Assembly: GCA_947448885.1 (NCBI GenBank)
Contig: CANFPJ010000019.1
Location: 1 to 32,276, forward strand
Origin: Comamonadaceae bacterium
Lineage (GTDB): Bacteria > Pseudomonadota > Gammaproteobacteria > Burkholderiales > Burkholderiaceae_C
Direction: 5' to 3'
DNA: 32,276 nucleotides
This document shows positions 7,639 through 15,224 of this stretch, piece by piece (the first letter of the stretch is position 1; every line of letters starts with the position of its first letter). The translations under genes were made by a program, and so were the position numbers. Below the pieces are notes generated by a model. That model saw only the letters and a list, made by a program, of their open reading frames with translations. It had not been told where the DNA came from and did no database searches.

Positions 7639-7959
7639 TCAGCGGTAGCTGAGGGTGAACAGGCGTTTGGCATCGGCCGTGCTGTGGGGCACGGCCTGGC
7701 GTTCTTCTGAAATGTGGGCGATGGCCGCGGTGGACAAGGCATTGCCAGCTCCCGTGCTCAGGCCGCAGGCCTGGCCACTCACCTGGGTTTGCCCTTGCCA
7801 GCGTTGCAAGGACTGCACGCCAACCAGGCAACTCGGGGAAGTCAACACGCCGTGAATTTCGAGCACACCCCGTTGAGCGTGTGCGCTGCAGACTGCGGCG
7901 GTTGCGAGGGCGGTCAATGCCACTTGGGCCCAGCGCCGTGTGTTGTTTTGGCTGTTCAT
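7639..7959 (-). CDS. Very short pilin-like fimbrial protein
   Basis: A 106-residue exported protein starting at ATG 7959 with GGGAG five bases upstream. The signal peptide ends near SAHAQ, leaving only about 76 mature residues. It starts like a pilin (GVLEIHGVLTSPSCLVG, first strand and cysteine), has a second cysteine in SGQACGLS, and ends FTLSYR with the aromatic-rich last strand typical of fimbrial subunits. The middle of an Ig-like pilin fold (normally about 150 residues) is largely missing. Position just before the chaperone gene suggests a minor subunit, terminator or adaptor, but a degenerate pilin is equally possible. I know of no named homologue. Confidence 0.62.
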   Translation of the reverse strand: MNSQNNTRRWAQVALTALATAAVCSAHAQRGVLEIHGVLTSPSCLVGVQSLQRWQGQTQVSGQACGLSTGAGNALSTAAIAHISEERQAVPHSTADAKRLFTLSYR

Positions 7960-8225
7960 GTCCACTCCCAGTTGTGCGGTGCGGTGTGGTGCACACCGCT
8001 TTGGATTCGATTGAACCCAAGCACGGGCCGTGGCACAAGATCAGCAAAAGCATTACCTGCGCGGGCTAAGCGTCAAACTTTAGGCGGGTGGGTGATCCTC
8101 CTGGGTGGGTTGAATGGATGCTTTTCGATGCGTTTCAACCGCCTGTGGCAGATCGCCGTGGCGGTGAAAAAATGTGCTTATTTCCCCCACACTGTGGGGC
8201 GCAAGCGTCAAAGGGTGGGTGGCGC
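7960..8225 (-). other. Intercistronic region of the fimbrial operon with hairpin and direct repeat
   Basis: No gene was seen in these 266 bases. A compact stem CCCCAC-ACT-GTGGGG lies at 8185-8199, just downstream of the third pilin stop in transcription order, without a following T-run, so it may stabilise or process the mRNA rather than end it. The 10-mer AAGCGTCAAA occurs twice in direct orientation (8068-8077 and 8203-8212). A secondary promoter for the chaperone-usher half of the operon could sit here, but no strong -35/-10 pair was found. Confidence 0.4.
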
Positions 8226-8933
8226 TCATTGGTGGTTCATCACAAAGGGCAAGTAAACCGACACATTGCCAGCGGTCACGTCCAGCGAGCCGTCGTTGGC
8301 ATTGACCAGTCCGGTCCATTGCTGGGGCACATAGCGCGCCGCCACATAACGCACTCCCAGCGACAGACCCGCCGACGCTGGGCTGCCGGGGTTGTTCAAC
8401 ACTTGGTTCAGCCGCTGCGGTCGGTTCAGGTCCAGGGGGGTGAACATGCCCTCGGCGCTGATCAAGCCCACCTGCACCAACACGTTTTGCGCCGGTCGCA
8501 AGGTGGCGGTGTTGCGCAACAAGCCGCTCAGAGGCAGCACCGGTGCGGCGCCGCCATCGAAACTGAGTTGGGTGGGCATGCCAGCCCCCACACCCTGGCA
8601 GCCTGTGTTCTGGCCCATGGGGCTCAAGCGCAAGGGCACCGGTGCCACCGGGCTGAAAGCCGTGTTCAGCAACAGTGTGGTTTGCAACGCGGGCAAATTG
8701 AACACATAAGCCCCCAGGTTGTCGCCCGCCATCAAGGGCGAGGTGCAGGCGTTTTGGCGGATAGCGCCCACCACCGCCAGGTAGGCCGGAATGGAAGAGA
8801 CATCGATCTGCGCCCTGGCTGGTTGGCCCAACAGACAAGTCAGGGCAAATGCGGCCATGGTCAGGCGGCGCAGCATGCCTGCATGTGCTTGGGCGTTGGG
8901 GGGTGTCCAGCGAAAAACCGGCAAGCAAGCCAT
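8226..8933 (-). CDS. Fimbrial pilin-like minor subunit
   Basis: An exported protein with pilin-like features: signal segment LTMAAFALTCLLGQPARAQ, an early cysteine (RQNACTSPL), a second cysteine (NTGCQGVG), and many short hydrophobic strands. ATG at 8933 lies five bases after the stop of the preceding pilin, so translation may be coupled; ATG 8876 (MLRRLTMAAF) would give a more ordinary signal peptide and is a good alternative. Unlike its two upstream neighbours the protein ends SVYLPFVMNHQ, without the penultimate aromatic residue usual in pilins. It contains the segment RPAQNVLVQVGLISAEG and is most likely a minor or adaptor subunit of the same fimbria. Its assignment rests on context and composition more than on a recognised domain. 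Confidence 0.7.
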   Translation of the reverse strand: MACLPVFRWTPPNAQAHAGMLRRLTMAAFALTCLLGQPARAQIDVSSIPAYLAVVGAIRQNACTSPLMAGDNLGAYVFNLPALQTTLLLNTAFSPVAPVPLRLSPMGQNTGCQGVGAGMPTQLSFDGGAAPVLPLSGLLRNTATLRPAQNVLVQVGLISAEGMFTPLDLNRPQRLNQVLNNPGSPASAGLSLGVRYVAARYVPQQWTGLVNANDGSLDVTAGNVSVYLPFVMNHQ

Positions 8934-8938
8934 GCGGT

Positions 8939-9649
8939 TCAGCGCCACCACATGTTGACCACGATGGTGGCTGCATAAGCGCCTGCAGTCACCGTGTTGG
9001 ATGTTTTGGCAAATTGAGCCGTGAGGGCATATGTGCGCGCATTGCCCGTATTGGCCACGGCATCGGTGAGGTTGTTGTTGCCAGACAGCAAAACCCCAAA
9101 AGGGCCGCCCTTGGTCAAATTGAGGGGGGTGGTACCAACAAAATCGCCACTAAATTTGTTGATCAGGGCCGAGGTTGACTTGAGGGACAAAGCCACGCCG
9201 CCCACAGCGCCACTGTCGGCCGTGCCAGTGCTCAGCAGCAAGGTTTGGCTGCCAGTGTTCAAAATTTTGTCGGATGGCAAGGTCAATCCAACGTCAAAGG
9301 CCTGTCCACCCGAACAACTGAAATCAGCAGGGAGAGAAGCTGCAGACGACTTGGTGAAAAAGTAAACGGTTTTGGCCGGGCCAAAGGTGGCGCCCAGCGC
9401 AGCGGCCTGGGCCGTGGTCAAGGGCACCGTGCCCAATTTCATGGTCAGTGACGAATTGGCGTTGGCGATGGTGTTGCTGTCAAGGACGTTGCTCTCTGAC
9501 ATCACAAATTGACAAGTTGCCGATGTGATTTGTCCATTGAGTGTCAGCGACCCTTGGTCATTGTTTTGCGCAAAGGCCAGCCAAGGGCACAGCAGTGCCC
9601 ATCCAAGCCAACGGGCTCGGAGGGAAAAGGTGTGAAGTAACTGGATCAT
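8939..9649 (-). CDS. Fimbrial major-type pilin, second subunit
   Basis: A 236-residue pilin of the type 1 fimbrial class. The signal peptide ends near WLAFAQ; the donor strand and first strand follow (NDQGSLTLNGQITSATCQF), with the second cysteine in ADFSCSGGQAFDVGL. The C-terminus is TAGAYAATIVVNMWWR, the alternating hydrophobic strand used for chaperone recognition and donor-strand exchange. It shares its layout, including GATFG.AK/Q and the motif GVLLSGNNN / GVMLSGSTS, with the upstream pilin, so the two are probably paralogues. The ATG at 9649 follows a TTTTTT tract and has no Shine-Dalgarno sequence, suggesting low translation relative to the upstream pilin. Confidence 0.85.
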   Translation of the reverse strand: MIQLLHTFSLRARWLGWALLCPWLAFAQNNDQGSLTLNGQITSATCQFVMSESNVLDSNTIANANSSLTMKLGTVPLTTAQAAALGATFGPAKTVYFFTKSSAASLPADFSCSGGQAFDVGLTLPSDKILNTGSQTLLLSTGTADSGAVGGVALSLKSTSALINKFSGDFVGTTPLNLTKGGPFGVLLSGNNNLTDAVANTGNARTYALTAQFAKTSNTVTAGAYAATIVVNMWWR

Positions 9650-9680
9650 GAAAAAACGCGGAAGGTTTCAGTCAGGATGT

Positions 9681-9716
9681 GGCACGCAGCGGCCCAACAG
9701 GGGCCGGCCGCGTGCC
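9681..9716 (-). promoter_or_regulatory. Strong GC-rich intercistronic stem-loop after the first pilin gene
   Basis: GGCACGC (9681-9687) pairs with GCGTGCC (9710-9716) and GGCCC (9691-9695) with GGGCC (9701-9705), leaving a short loop. In the operon transcript this lies between the first pilin stop (9729) and the second pilin start (9649). Stem-loops at this place in fimbrial operons are known to protect or partly terminate the major-pilin message, raising its level over the distal genes; that role is inferred here. It is not a classical terminator, since no T-run follows directly. Confidence 0.6.
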
Positions 9717-9728
9717 GCAAGGGCCGCT

Positions 9729-10406
9729 TTACTTGTACCAAACCGTCAAAGGCAGAGTGGCGGAAAACGCGCCGGCAGTCGGTGCCACGGTGGCGCTGGT
9801 GCGGGCAAATTGAGCCGTCACAGCGATGCTTTGCGCAGCCAAGGCCGCTGGCGCGCTGGTGCTGCCCGACAACATCACGCCATAGGGTGGGTTGACCAGG
9901 TTCAAGTTCAGGTTGTTGGCGCCCGTGGTCACGCCCGTTCCAAAGGAGCCTTTGAGCAAAACACCGACGTTGGAGGCAGCACCCGTGGCGGAAGTTCCAG
10001 AACTGAGCAATAAAACATTGCCGCCGGCGGTAACGGTTTGGTAGGTGCCGGGGGTCAAGCCAATGTCCCACAAGGTGTTGGCAGGGGTGCCGCCAAAGGT
10101 GCAGGTTGTGCCGTTGGCGTTGGTCACGGTGAACACCACGCTTTGAGCGGTGCCGAAAGTAGCGCCTGCAGCACCGGCGGCGGCGGGTGCTGCTGTGCTA
10201 CCGAGCTGAAGGGTTTTGACACCCGAGGCGGTGGCAGCGGTGTCGCCCATGTTCAGCACGCAGGTGGTGCTGGAAATTTGGCCGTTGATGTTGAGGGTGC
10301 CCGAGTCGTTGGCCGCTTGGGCCAATGAGTGCAGGTGCACGCCAAAGCCGGCGGCCAGGCAGGCGATGACGAGTTTGGATTTGTTGCGATTGAAAGTGGA
10401 AAGCAT
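9729..10406 (-). CDS. Fimbrial major pilin, first gene of the operon
   Basis: A 225-residue FimA-type structural subunit. ATG 10406 is preceded by AGGAG with 8-base spacing, the best ribosome site in the operon, which fits the most abundant product. The signal peptide ends near LAQA/AND; the mature protein begins SGTLNINGQISSTTCVLN with the first cysteine, and the second is in GTTCTFGG. The C-terminal strand is FSATLPLTVWYK, with the penultimate tyrosine typical of pilins. The protein is Ala/Gly/Thr-rich with few charges. It is promoter-proximal and followed by a strong stem-loop, both consistent with a major subunit. The frame could be extended upstream to 10478 but without a signal peptide at the new N-terminus. 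Confidence 0.9.
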   Translation of the reverse strand: MLSTFNRNKSKLVIACLAAGFGVHLHSLAQAANDSGTLNINGQISSTTCVLNMGDTAATASGVKTLQLGSTAAPAAAGAAGATFGTAQSVVFTVTNANGTTCTFGGTPANTLWDIGLTPGTYQTVTAGGNVLLLSSGTSATGAASNVGVLLKGSFGTGVTTGANNLNLNLVNPPYGVMLSGSTSAPAALAAQSIAVTAQFARTSATVAPTAGAFSATLPLTVWYK

Positions 10407-10634
10407 GTGAAAAGCTCCTGTGACAAATGAAGTTGAGGAATCCAACGAAATGAACCAAAGGACTACATTTCGCTGCATTTGAATGTTAAATGATTAGTTT
10501 TATTTTTCGCCACAGATGACAACTTTTTTCACTAAAAAATAACTCATTTTTTATTAATTTGTTGTTTTTTTGTTATTTTAGTACTCATAAATACGTGTTT
10601 TTACCGATATTCGGCCTGTCGCACAATAGGGCCC
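10407..10634. promoter_or_regulatory. AT-rich divergent regulatory region between the fimbrial operon and lgt
   Basis: This spacer is far richer in A+T than its surroundings, especially 10480-10600. It holds a perfect inverted repeat AAAAAAT-AACTC-ATTTTTT (10534-10552). On the minus strand TTGTCA (10522-10517) is a candidate -35 for the fimbrial operon, with AT-rich -10 candidates 14-17 bases further. Such regions are typical targets of nucleoid proteins such as H-NS/MvaT-type silencers and of fimbrial regulators. No recombinase gene is nearby and no long inverted repeats flank the promoter, so a switch of the fimS kind is not indicated. Confidence 0.5.
10600..10628 (+). promoter_or_regulatory. 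Putative lgt promoter with -10 next to the ATG
   Basis: TTTACC (10600-10605) and CACAAT (10622-10627) are spaced 16 bases apart. The -10-like hexamer ends 7 bases before the lgt ATG at 10635, so transcription would begin at or next to the start codon. There is no Shine-Dalgarno sequence (the preceding bases are AGGGCCC). Confidence 0.45.
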
Positions 10635-11450
10635 ATGTTGATTCACCCGCAATTCGACCCTGTGGCTTTGCAGCTTGGCCCGGTGGCTGTGCACTGGTAC
10701 GGCCTGACCTACTTGGCGGCTTTCGCTTTGTTTGTGTTTTTGGCGCGTTTGCGCTTGGCGCACCCCGACGTGGCGCAACGCGGCCCAGCTGTGTGGAACG
10801 CACAAACCATTGACGATTTGTTGTTTTACGGCGTGGTGGGTGTCATCTTGGGTGGACGCTTGGGTTATTGCTTGTTTTACAAACCCGCTTACTACGCGGC
10901 GCACCCCTTGGAGGTGTTGTTTGTCTGGCAAGGGGGCATGAGTTTTCACGGCGGCATGCTGGGGGTGATTGCGGCAATGGCGGTGTTTGCCCGGCGCCTG
11001 CAACTGCCCTGGTTGGCGGTGACGGATTTCATAGCGCCCTGTGTGCCCACCGGCTTGGCCGCTGGGCGGGTGGGCAACTTCATCAATGGCGAGTTGTGGG
11101 GCCGCGCGGCCGACGCCAGCTTGCCCTGGGCCATGGTGTTTCCGCAAAGCGGCGTGGCCATGCCCCGCCACCCCTCGCAGATCTACCAGTTTTTGCTCGA
11201 GGGTTTGCTCTTGTTTGTGCTGTTGTGGCTTTACGCGCGCCGCAGCCGGCCGGTGGGCGCGGTGTCGGGTGTGTTTTTGATGGGTTATGGGGCTTTTCGC
11301 TTTGTGGCCGAGTATTTCCGCGAACCCGATGCCCACCTGGGTTTGCTGTGGCTGGGCTGGAGCATGGGCCAGTGGTTGTGCGTGCCCATGCTGCTGGTGG
11401 GGGTGGTTTTGTGGGCCTGGGCACAAAAAGGCAAAATGTCATCTGTGTGA
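10635..11450 (+). CDS. lgt: Prolipoprotein diacylglyceryl transferase
   Basis: Lgt moves a diacylglyceryl group from phosphatidylglycerol to the lipobox cysteine of prolipoproteins, the first step in lipoprotein maturation at the inner membrane. The 271-residue length is normal. The family signature [14 protein letters not shown] is at about residues 144-157; other conserved parts are [11 protein letters not shown] near the N-terminus, the HGGMLG loop at about 105-110, and [13 protein letters not shown]. Roughly seven hydrophobic segments are visible. The ATG at 10635 has no Shine-Dalgarno and follows a -10-like CACAAT. A perfect 10-bp palindrome CAGTGCACTG begins right after the stop (11451-11460); its meaning is unknown. 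Confidence 0.97.
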   Translation: MLIHPQFDPVALQLGPVAVHWYGLTYLAAFALFVFLARLRLAHPDVAQRGPAVWNAQTIDDLLFYGVVGVILGGRLGYCLFYKPAYYAAHPLEVLFVWQGGMSFHGGMLGVIAAMAVFARRLQLPWLAVTDFIAPCVPTGLAAGRVGNFINGELWGRAADASLPWAMVFPQSGVAMPRHPSQIYQFLLEGLLLFVLLWLYARRSRPVGAVSGVFLMGYGAFRFVAEYFREPDAHLGLLWLGWSMGQWLCVPMLLVGVVLWAWAQKGKMSSV

Positions 11451-11570
11451 CAGTGCACTGAGGGCTCTGGCTGGGTGTTGACAGGTCGGGGAAGCAGGTG
11501 CACCAGCACGCGCGCACTCGCACCGCTCAAAGTACAAACATATGTACACCACCACACCCAGGAGACAAGC

Positions 11571-12554
11571 ATGACACACAACCTCGATCGCCGTCAGTGG
11601 CTGCAATGGGGCGCTGGCGCTTTGGCCAGTGCCCACTGGGGGCTGCACGCCCAGTCGGCGTGGCCGAGCAAACCGCTGAATGTGGTGGTGCCCTTTCCCG
11701 CCGGCGGGGGCACCGACGCCTTTGCGCGCCCCTTTGCGGCGCAGTTTGCCAAGATGACGGGCCGGCAACTGGTGATTGACAACCGGGGTGGCGCGGGTGG
11801 CACCCTGGGCGCGGGTGTGGCGGCCAAGGCCGTGCCCGATGGTTACACCTTGTTCATGGGGGCGGTGCACCACTCGATCGCGCCGTCCATGTACCCCAAG
11901 CTCGATTACGACTTGGAAAAAGACTTCATCCCCCTGGCGCTGATGGCCACGGTGCCGCAGGTGCTGGTGGTCAACCCGAAGAACGTGCCCGGCGACTTCA
12001 AGGCGTTTGTCGAGCAGGTGCGCAAAAACCCAGGGCGGCTGAATTACGGCTCGGCCGGTGGCGGCACCTCGCACCATTTGGCGGGCGAGTTGTTCAAAAT
12101 CCAAACCAAGACCTTCATCACCCACATTCCCTACCGCGGCGCTGGGCCCGCTTTGCAAGACCTGATGGCCGGCAATGTGGACATGATGTTTGACGGCCTG
12201 GGCTCGTCGGCGGCGCACATCAAGGGTGGGCGCATCAAAGCGCTGATGGTGGCCGGTGCCAAGCGCAATGCGGCTTTTCCGGATGTGCCCTGCGCGGCCG
12301 AGTTGGGGCTGCCCGATTACACGGTGAGCACCTGGTACGGCATGTGGGCGCCCAAGGGCACCCCGGCCGAGGCGCAAGCCGGGTTTTTGGATTGGAGCCA
12401 AAAAATTGCCAATGCCCCCGAGATCAAAACCGCGTGGGCCAGCAACGGGGCCGAGTACCCCAACACCACGGGTGCACAATTCGGTGCTTTCATCGCCGCC
12501 GAGATCAAGCGCTGGGCCAGTGTGGTGAAAGCTTCGGGGGCCAAGCTCGATTGA
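11571..12554 (+). CDS. TctC/Bug-type periplasmic solute-binding protein
   Basis: A 327-residue extracytoplasmic binding protein of the tripartite tricarboxylate transporter receptor (TctC/Bug) family, greatly expanded in Burkholderiales. ATG 11571 follows AGGAGACAAGC, a good ribosome site. The N-terminus DRRQWLQWGAG resembles a twin-arginine signal, with cleavage near LHAQS. Family blocks are [65 protein letters not shown] and VPCAAELGLPDYTVSTWYGMWAPKGTP. The membrane subunits TctA/TctB are absent, as is common for Bug proteins. The next gene, matB, starts 47 bases on and is probably cotranscribed, so malonate or a similar dicarboxylate is a plausible ligand; that is inference from context. 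Confidence 0.92.
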   Translation: MTHNLDRRQWLQWGAGALASAHWGLHAQSAWPSKPLNVVVPFPAGGGTDAFARPFAAQFAKMTGRQLVIDNRGGAGGTLGAGVAAKAVPDGYTLFMGAVHHSIAPSMYPKLDYDLEKDFIPLALMATVPQVLVVNPKNVPGDFKAFVEQVRKNPGRLNYGSAGGGTSHHLAGELFKIQTKTFITHIPYRGAGPALQDLMAGNVDMMFDGLGSSAAHIKGGRIKALMVAGAKRNAAFPDVPCAAELGLPDYTVSTWYGMWAPKGTPAEAQAGFLDWSQKIANAPEIKTAWASNGAEYPNTTGAQFGAFIAAEIKRWASVVKASGAKLD

Positions 12555-12601
12555 GTTGGCTTGTTTGAGTGGGGGTTGCGACCCCGTGGATGTGATGGAC
12601 C

Positions 12602-14146
12602 ATGAACCACAATTTATTTGTCGCCTTGCGCGCAGCGTTTCCCCATGATTTGACCGCCACGGCTGTGGAGACCGACAACGGCCTGCACTACAGTTGGCAA
12701 GACCTGGAGCGGGCCAGCGCCATGCTGGCCAACTTGCTCAGCGATTTGGATTTGCCCCCGCGCTCGCGGGTGGCGGTGCAGGTGGAAAAGTCGGTCGAGG
12801 CGATGCTGCTGTACTTGGCCACCTTGCGCGCGGGCCATGTGTTTTTGCCGCTCAACACCGCGTACCAAAGCGCCGAGGTGGCTTACTTTGTGGGCAATGC
12901 CGAACCCGCTGTGGTGGTGTGCACTGGTAAAAACTTTGGTTGGGTGAGCAAAATTGCGTTTCAAGCCGGCACGCGCCATGTGTTCACCTTGAACGACGAC
13001 CGCACCGGCAGCTTGCTCGAGCGCGCCGCGCACCACAGCGACCAACACACGCCGGCCCATTGTGGGCCTGACGATTTGGCCGCCATCCTCTACACCAGCG
13101 GCACCACCGGGCGCAGCAAGGGCGCGATGCTCACCCACGACAACCTGTTCAGCAATGCCCGCATGTTGAAGGACTATTGGGGTTGGGTGCCGGGGGATGT
13201 GCTGATCCATGCCTTGCCCATCTTCCATGTGCATGGCCTGTTTGTGGCTTTGCATGGGGCGCTGCTGAATGGCAGCCCCATGCTGTGGCATGCCAAGTTT
13301 GACCCCAAGCGGGTGATCGCCGACATGGCCCGCGCCAGCGTGTTCATGGGCGTGCCCACCTTATATGTGCGCATGCTGGCCGAGCCCACGCTGACGCGCG
13401 CGGCGGTGGCGCGCATGCGCTTGTTCATTGCCGGTTCGGCCCCGTTACTGATCGAGACCTTCAAAGACTGGCAAACCCGCACCGGCCACACGATTTTGGA
13501 GCGCTACGGCATGAGTGAGACGGCCATGCTGACCTCCAACCCCTATGCCGCCGATGCGCGTTATGGCGGGCAAAGCGAGCGCCGTGGCGCGACGGTGGGC
13601 TTTCCCCTGCCAGGGGTGAGCTTGCGGGTGCAAGACGATGCCGGCCACACCCTGGGCGTGGACGAGGTGGGGGGCATTCAGGTCAAGGGGCCCAATGTGT
13701 TCAAGGCCTATTGGCGCATGCCCGAGAAAACCGCCGAAGAGTTCACCGCCGATGGGTTTTTCAAAACCGGTGACGTGGGCGCGGTGGACGCGCGCGGCTA
13801 TGTGCGCATCGTGGGGCGCAGCAAAGACCTGATCATCAGCGGCGGCTACAACGTGTATCCGGCCGAAGTGGAAAGCTTCATCAACGAGATGCCCGGCGTG
13901 GCCGAAAGCGCTTTGGTGGGCGTGCCCCACCCCGACTTTGGCGAGGTGGGCGTGGCGGTGGTGATCGCCAAGCCCGGCACCCACGTGGCCCCCGATGCGG
14001 TGGTGGCTGCCCTGAAGGCCAGCTTGGCCAACTTCAAGGTGCCCAAACAGTGCTTTGTGGTGGCAGAACTGCCGCGCAACACCATGGGCAAAGTGCAAAA
14101 AAACCTGTTGCGCGATCAGTACAAAGCTTTGTTCGTTCCGGCCTGA
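12602..14146 (+). CDS. matB: Malonyl-CoA synthetase
   Basis: An ANL-superfamily ligase (514 residues) that activates malonate with ATP and CoA to malonyl-CoA. Motifs are the P-loop YTSGTTGRSKG at about 164-174, IHALPIFHVHGLFVA, LERYGMSET (A5), the TGDVGAVDARGYVRIVGRSKDLIISGG block (A7/A8 hinge), and the catalytic lysine in RNTMGKVQKN at about residue 497. The wording EKSVEAMLLYLATLRAGHVFLPLNTAYQ, IAGSAPLL and GPNVFKAYWRMPEKTAEEF matches MatB of Rhodopseudomonas palustris as I remember it, better than general acyl-CoA synthetases. It follows a Bug-type binding protein and faces an AEC-family carrier. No malonyl-CoA decarboxylase (MatA) is present in the window. Confidence 0.92.
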   Translation: MNHNLFVALRAAFPHDLTATAVETDNGLHYSWQDLERASAMLANLLSDLDLPPRSRVAVQVEKSVEAMLLYLATLRAGHVFLPLNTAYQSAEVAYFVGNAEPAVVVCTGKNFGWVSKIAFQAGTRHVFTLNDDRTGSLLERAAHHSDQHTPAHCGPDDLAAILYTSGTTGRSKGAMLTHDNLFSNARMLKDYWGWVPGDVLIHALPIFHVHGLFVALHGALLNGSPMLWHAKFDPKRVIADMARASVFMGVPTLYVRMLAEPTLTRAAVARMRLFIAGSAPLLIETFKDWQTRTGHTILERYGMSETAMLTSNPYAADARYGGQSERRGATVGFPLPGVSLRVQDDAGHTLGVDEVGGIQVKGPNVFKAYWRMPEKTAEEFTADGFFKTGDVGAVDARGYVRIVGRSKDLIISGGYNVYPAEVESFINEMPGVAESALVGVPHPDFGEVGVAVVIAKPGTHVAPDAVVAALKASLANFKVPKQCFVVAELPRNTMGKVQKNLLRDQYKALFVPA

Positions 14147-14213
14147 ACGAGCCGGGCCGCCCAGTGGCTTGACCCCCAGCGGCCAAAGCCAAGCGGTTGT
14201 CCCAATGCCAAAG

Positions 14214-15128
14214 TCAGGGCGGCGTCATGCCGGCCAAGGACAAGGCCAACGGCAAGCTGGCCATGCCGAGCAGGGTGGACAGGGTCACCAAACCCGCGAC
14301 AAAGGGGCCGTTGTGGCCCATGCGCGCGGCCAACACATAAGCGCTGGAGGCGGTGGGCAGGCCTGAGAAGGCCATCAACACCAGGGCCTGGGTGGTGTCC
14401 AAGCCCCACAGGCCGACCAGGACCCATGCGGCCAAAGGCATGAGCAGGTGTTTGATGAGCAACACCCCCACGCTCAAGCGCGGGGCCAGGCCCAGTTGGC
14501 TCAGCTGCAAACCGGCCCCGGCGGCCATCAAGCCCAAGGCGATGGAGGCAGAGCCAATGCGCGCGGTGGTGGGCAGCAGCCAGTCGGGCAGGGTGCCCCC
14601 CATCAGGTTGAAGGCCAAGGCGCTGACGGTGGCCACCACCAAGGGGTTGCGCATCAACTCTTTGGCAAATTGGCGCCCACCGCCACCGACCATCGGCCAC
14701 ACCGCAGCGATGTTCAAGATGGGCACGCACACCCCAATGAGCACCGCGATCCATTGCAGGCCTTGGGCACCGGCCAAGCGCTCGGCCAGGGCCAGGCCAA
14801 TGAATGAATTGAAGCGAAACGCCACTTGGGCGCTGCCCGCGTGCAAGCGAACATCGGTGCCGCCCATGCCGGGCAGGTGGGGCAGGCTGTAGGCCATGAG
14901 CACGCCGGCCAGGCCCAGTGTCACGCCCGCGCCCATCAGGCCTGAGGTGGCAGCCACATCCAAGGGGGTGCGCACCATGGCGTGGAACAAAAGCACGGGG
15001 AACAAGAAGTAGTAAACCAAGCGCTCCACCGGCTCCCACACGCTGCGGTTCAAGGCGGTGTAGCGGCACACCACGTAGCCGCACAAAATGAGGGCAAAGT
15101 CGGGCAGCAGCAAAGAGGCGGTGTTCAT
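14214..15128 (-). CDS. AEC-family (auxin efflux carrier) transporter
   Basis: A 304-residue inner-membrane carrier with about ten hydrophobic segments and a polar centre, of the family that includes the malonate carrier MdcF. The N-terminus reads LLLPDFALILCGYVVCRY; typical AEC patterns are NSFIGLALAERL, GVCVPILNIAAV, RNPLVVATVSALAFNLMG, the LGLMAAGAGLQL loop, and the C-terminal SGLPTASSAYVLAARMG followed by TLSTLLGMASLPLAL. It converges with matB and diverges from the second Bug-type gene. Given MatB next door, malonate or a related acid is the most likely substrate, but the family also transports other small acids. No Shine-Dalgarno was found before ATG 15128. Confidence 0.9.
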   Translation of the reverse strand: MNTASLLLPDFALILCGYVVCRYTALNRSVWEPVERLVYYFLFPVLLFHAMVRTPLDVAATSGLMGAGVTLGLAGVLMAYSLPHLPGMGGTDVRLHAGSAQVAFRFNSFIGLALAERLAGAQGLQWIAVLIGVCVPILNIAAVWPMVGGGGRQFAKELMRNPLVVATVSALAFNLMGGTLPDWLLPTTARIGSASIALGLMAAGAGLQLSQLGLAPRLSVGVLLIKHLLMPLAAWVLVGLWGLDTTQALVLMAFSGLPTASSAYVLAARMGHNGPFVAGLVTLSTLLGMASLPLALSLAGMTPP

Positions 15129-15224
15129 CGGGGTGGGTTGAAATTAAGTGGATTTGCGTATGTTTGGGCGAGTGCCCCCACCTAGAATGCAAAGCTTTGG
15201 CGACCATCATAGGGGAATAAGAAC

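Noticed and set aside
10407-10634. Invertible fim switch
   Set aside because: No long flanking inverted repeats and no FimB/FimE-type recombinase are near the fimbrial promoter.
11451-11460. Perfect palindrome CAGTGCACTG after the lgt stop
   Set aside because: Ten bases long, without a T-run or nearby copies; too little to call a terminator or operator.
11478-11483. TTGACA as -35 of the first Bug gene
   Set aside because: No acceptable -10 lies 16-18 bases downstream (the bases there are CACCAG), so a promoter could not be supported.
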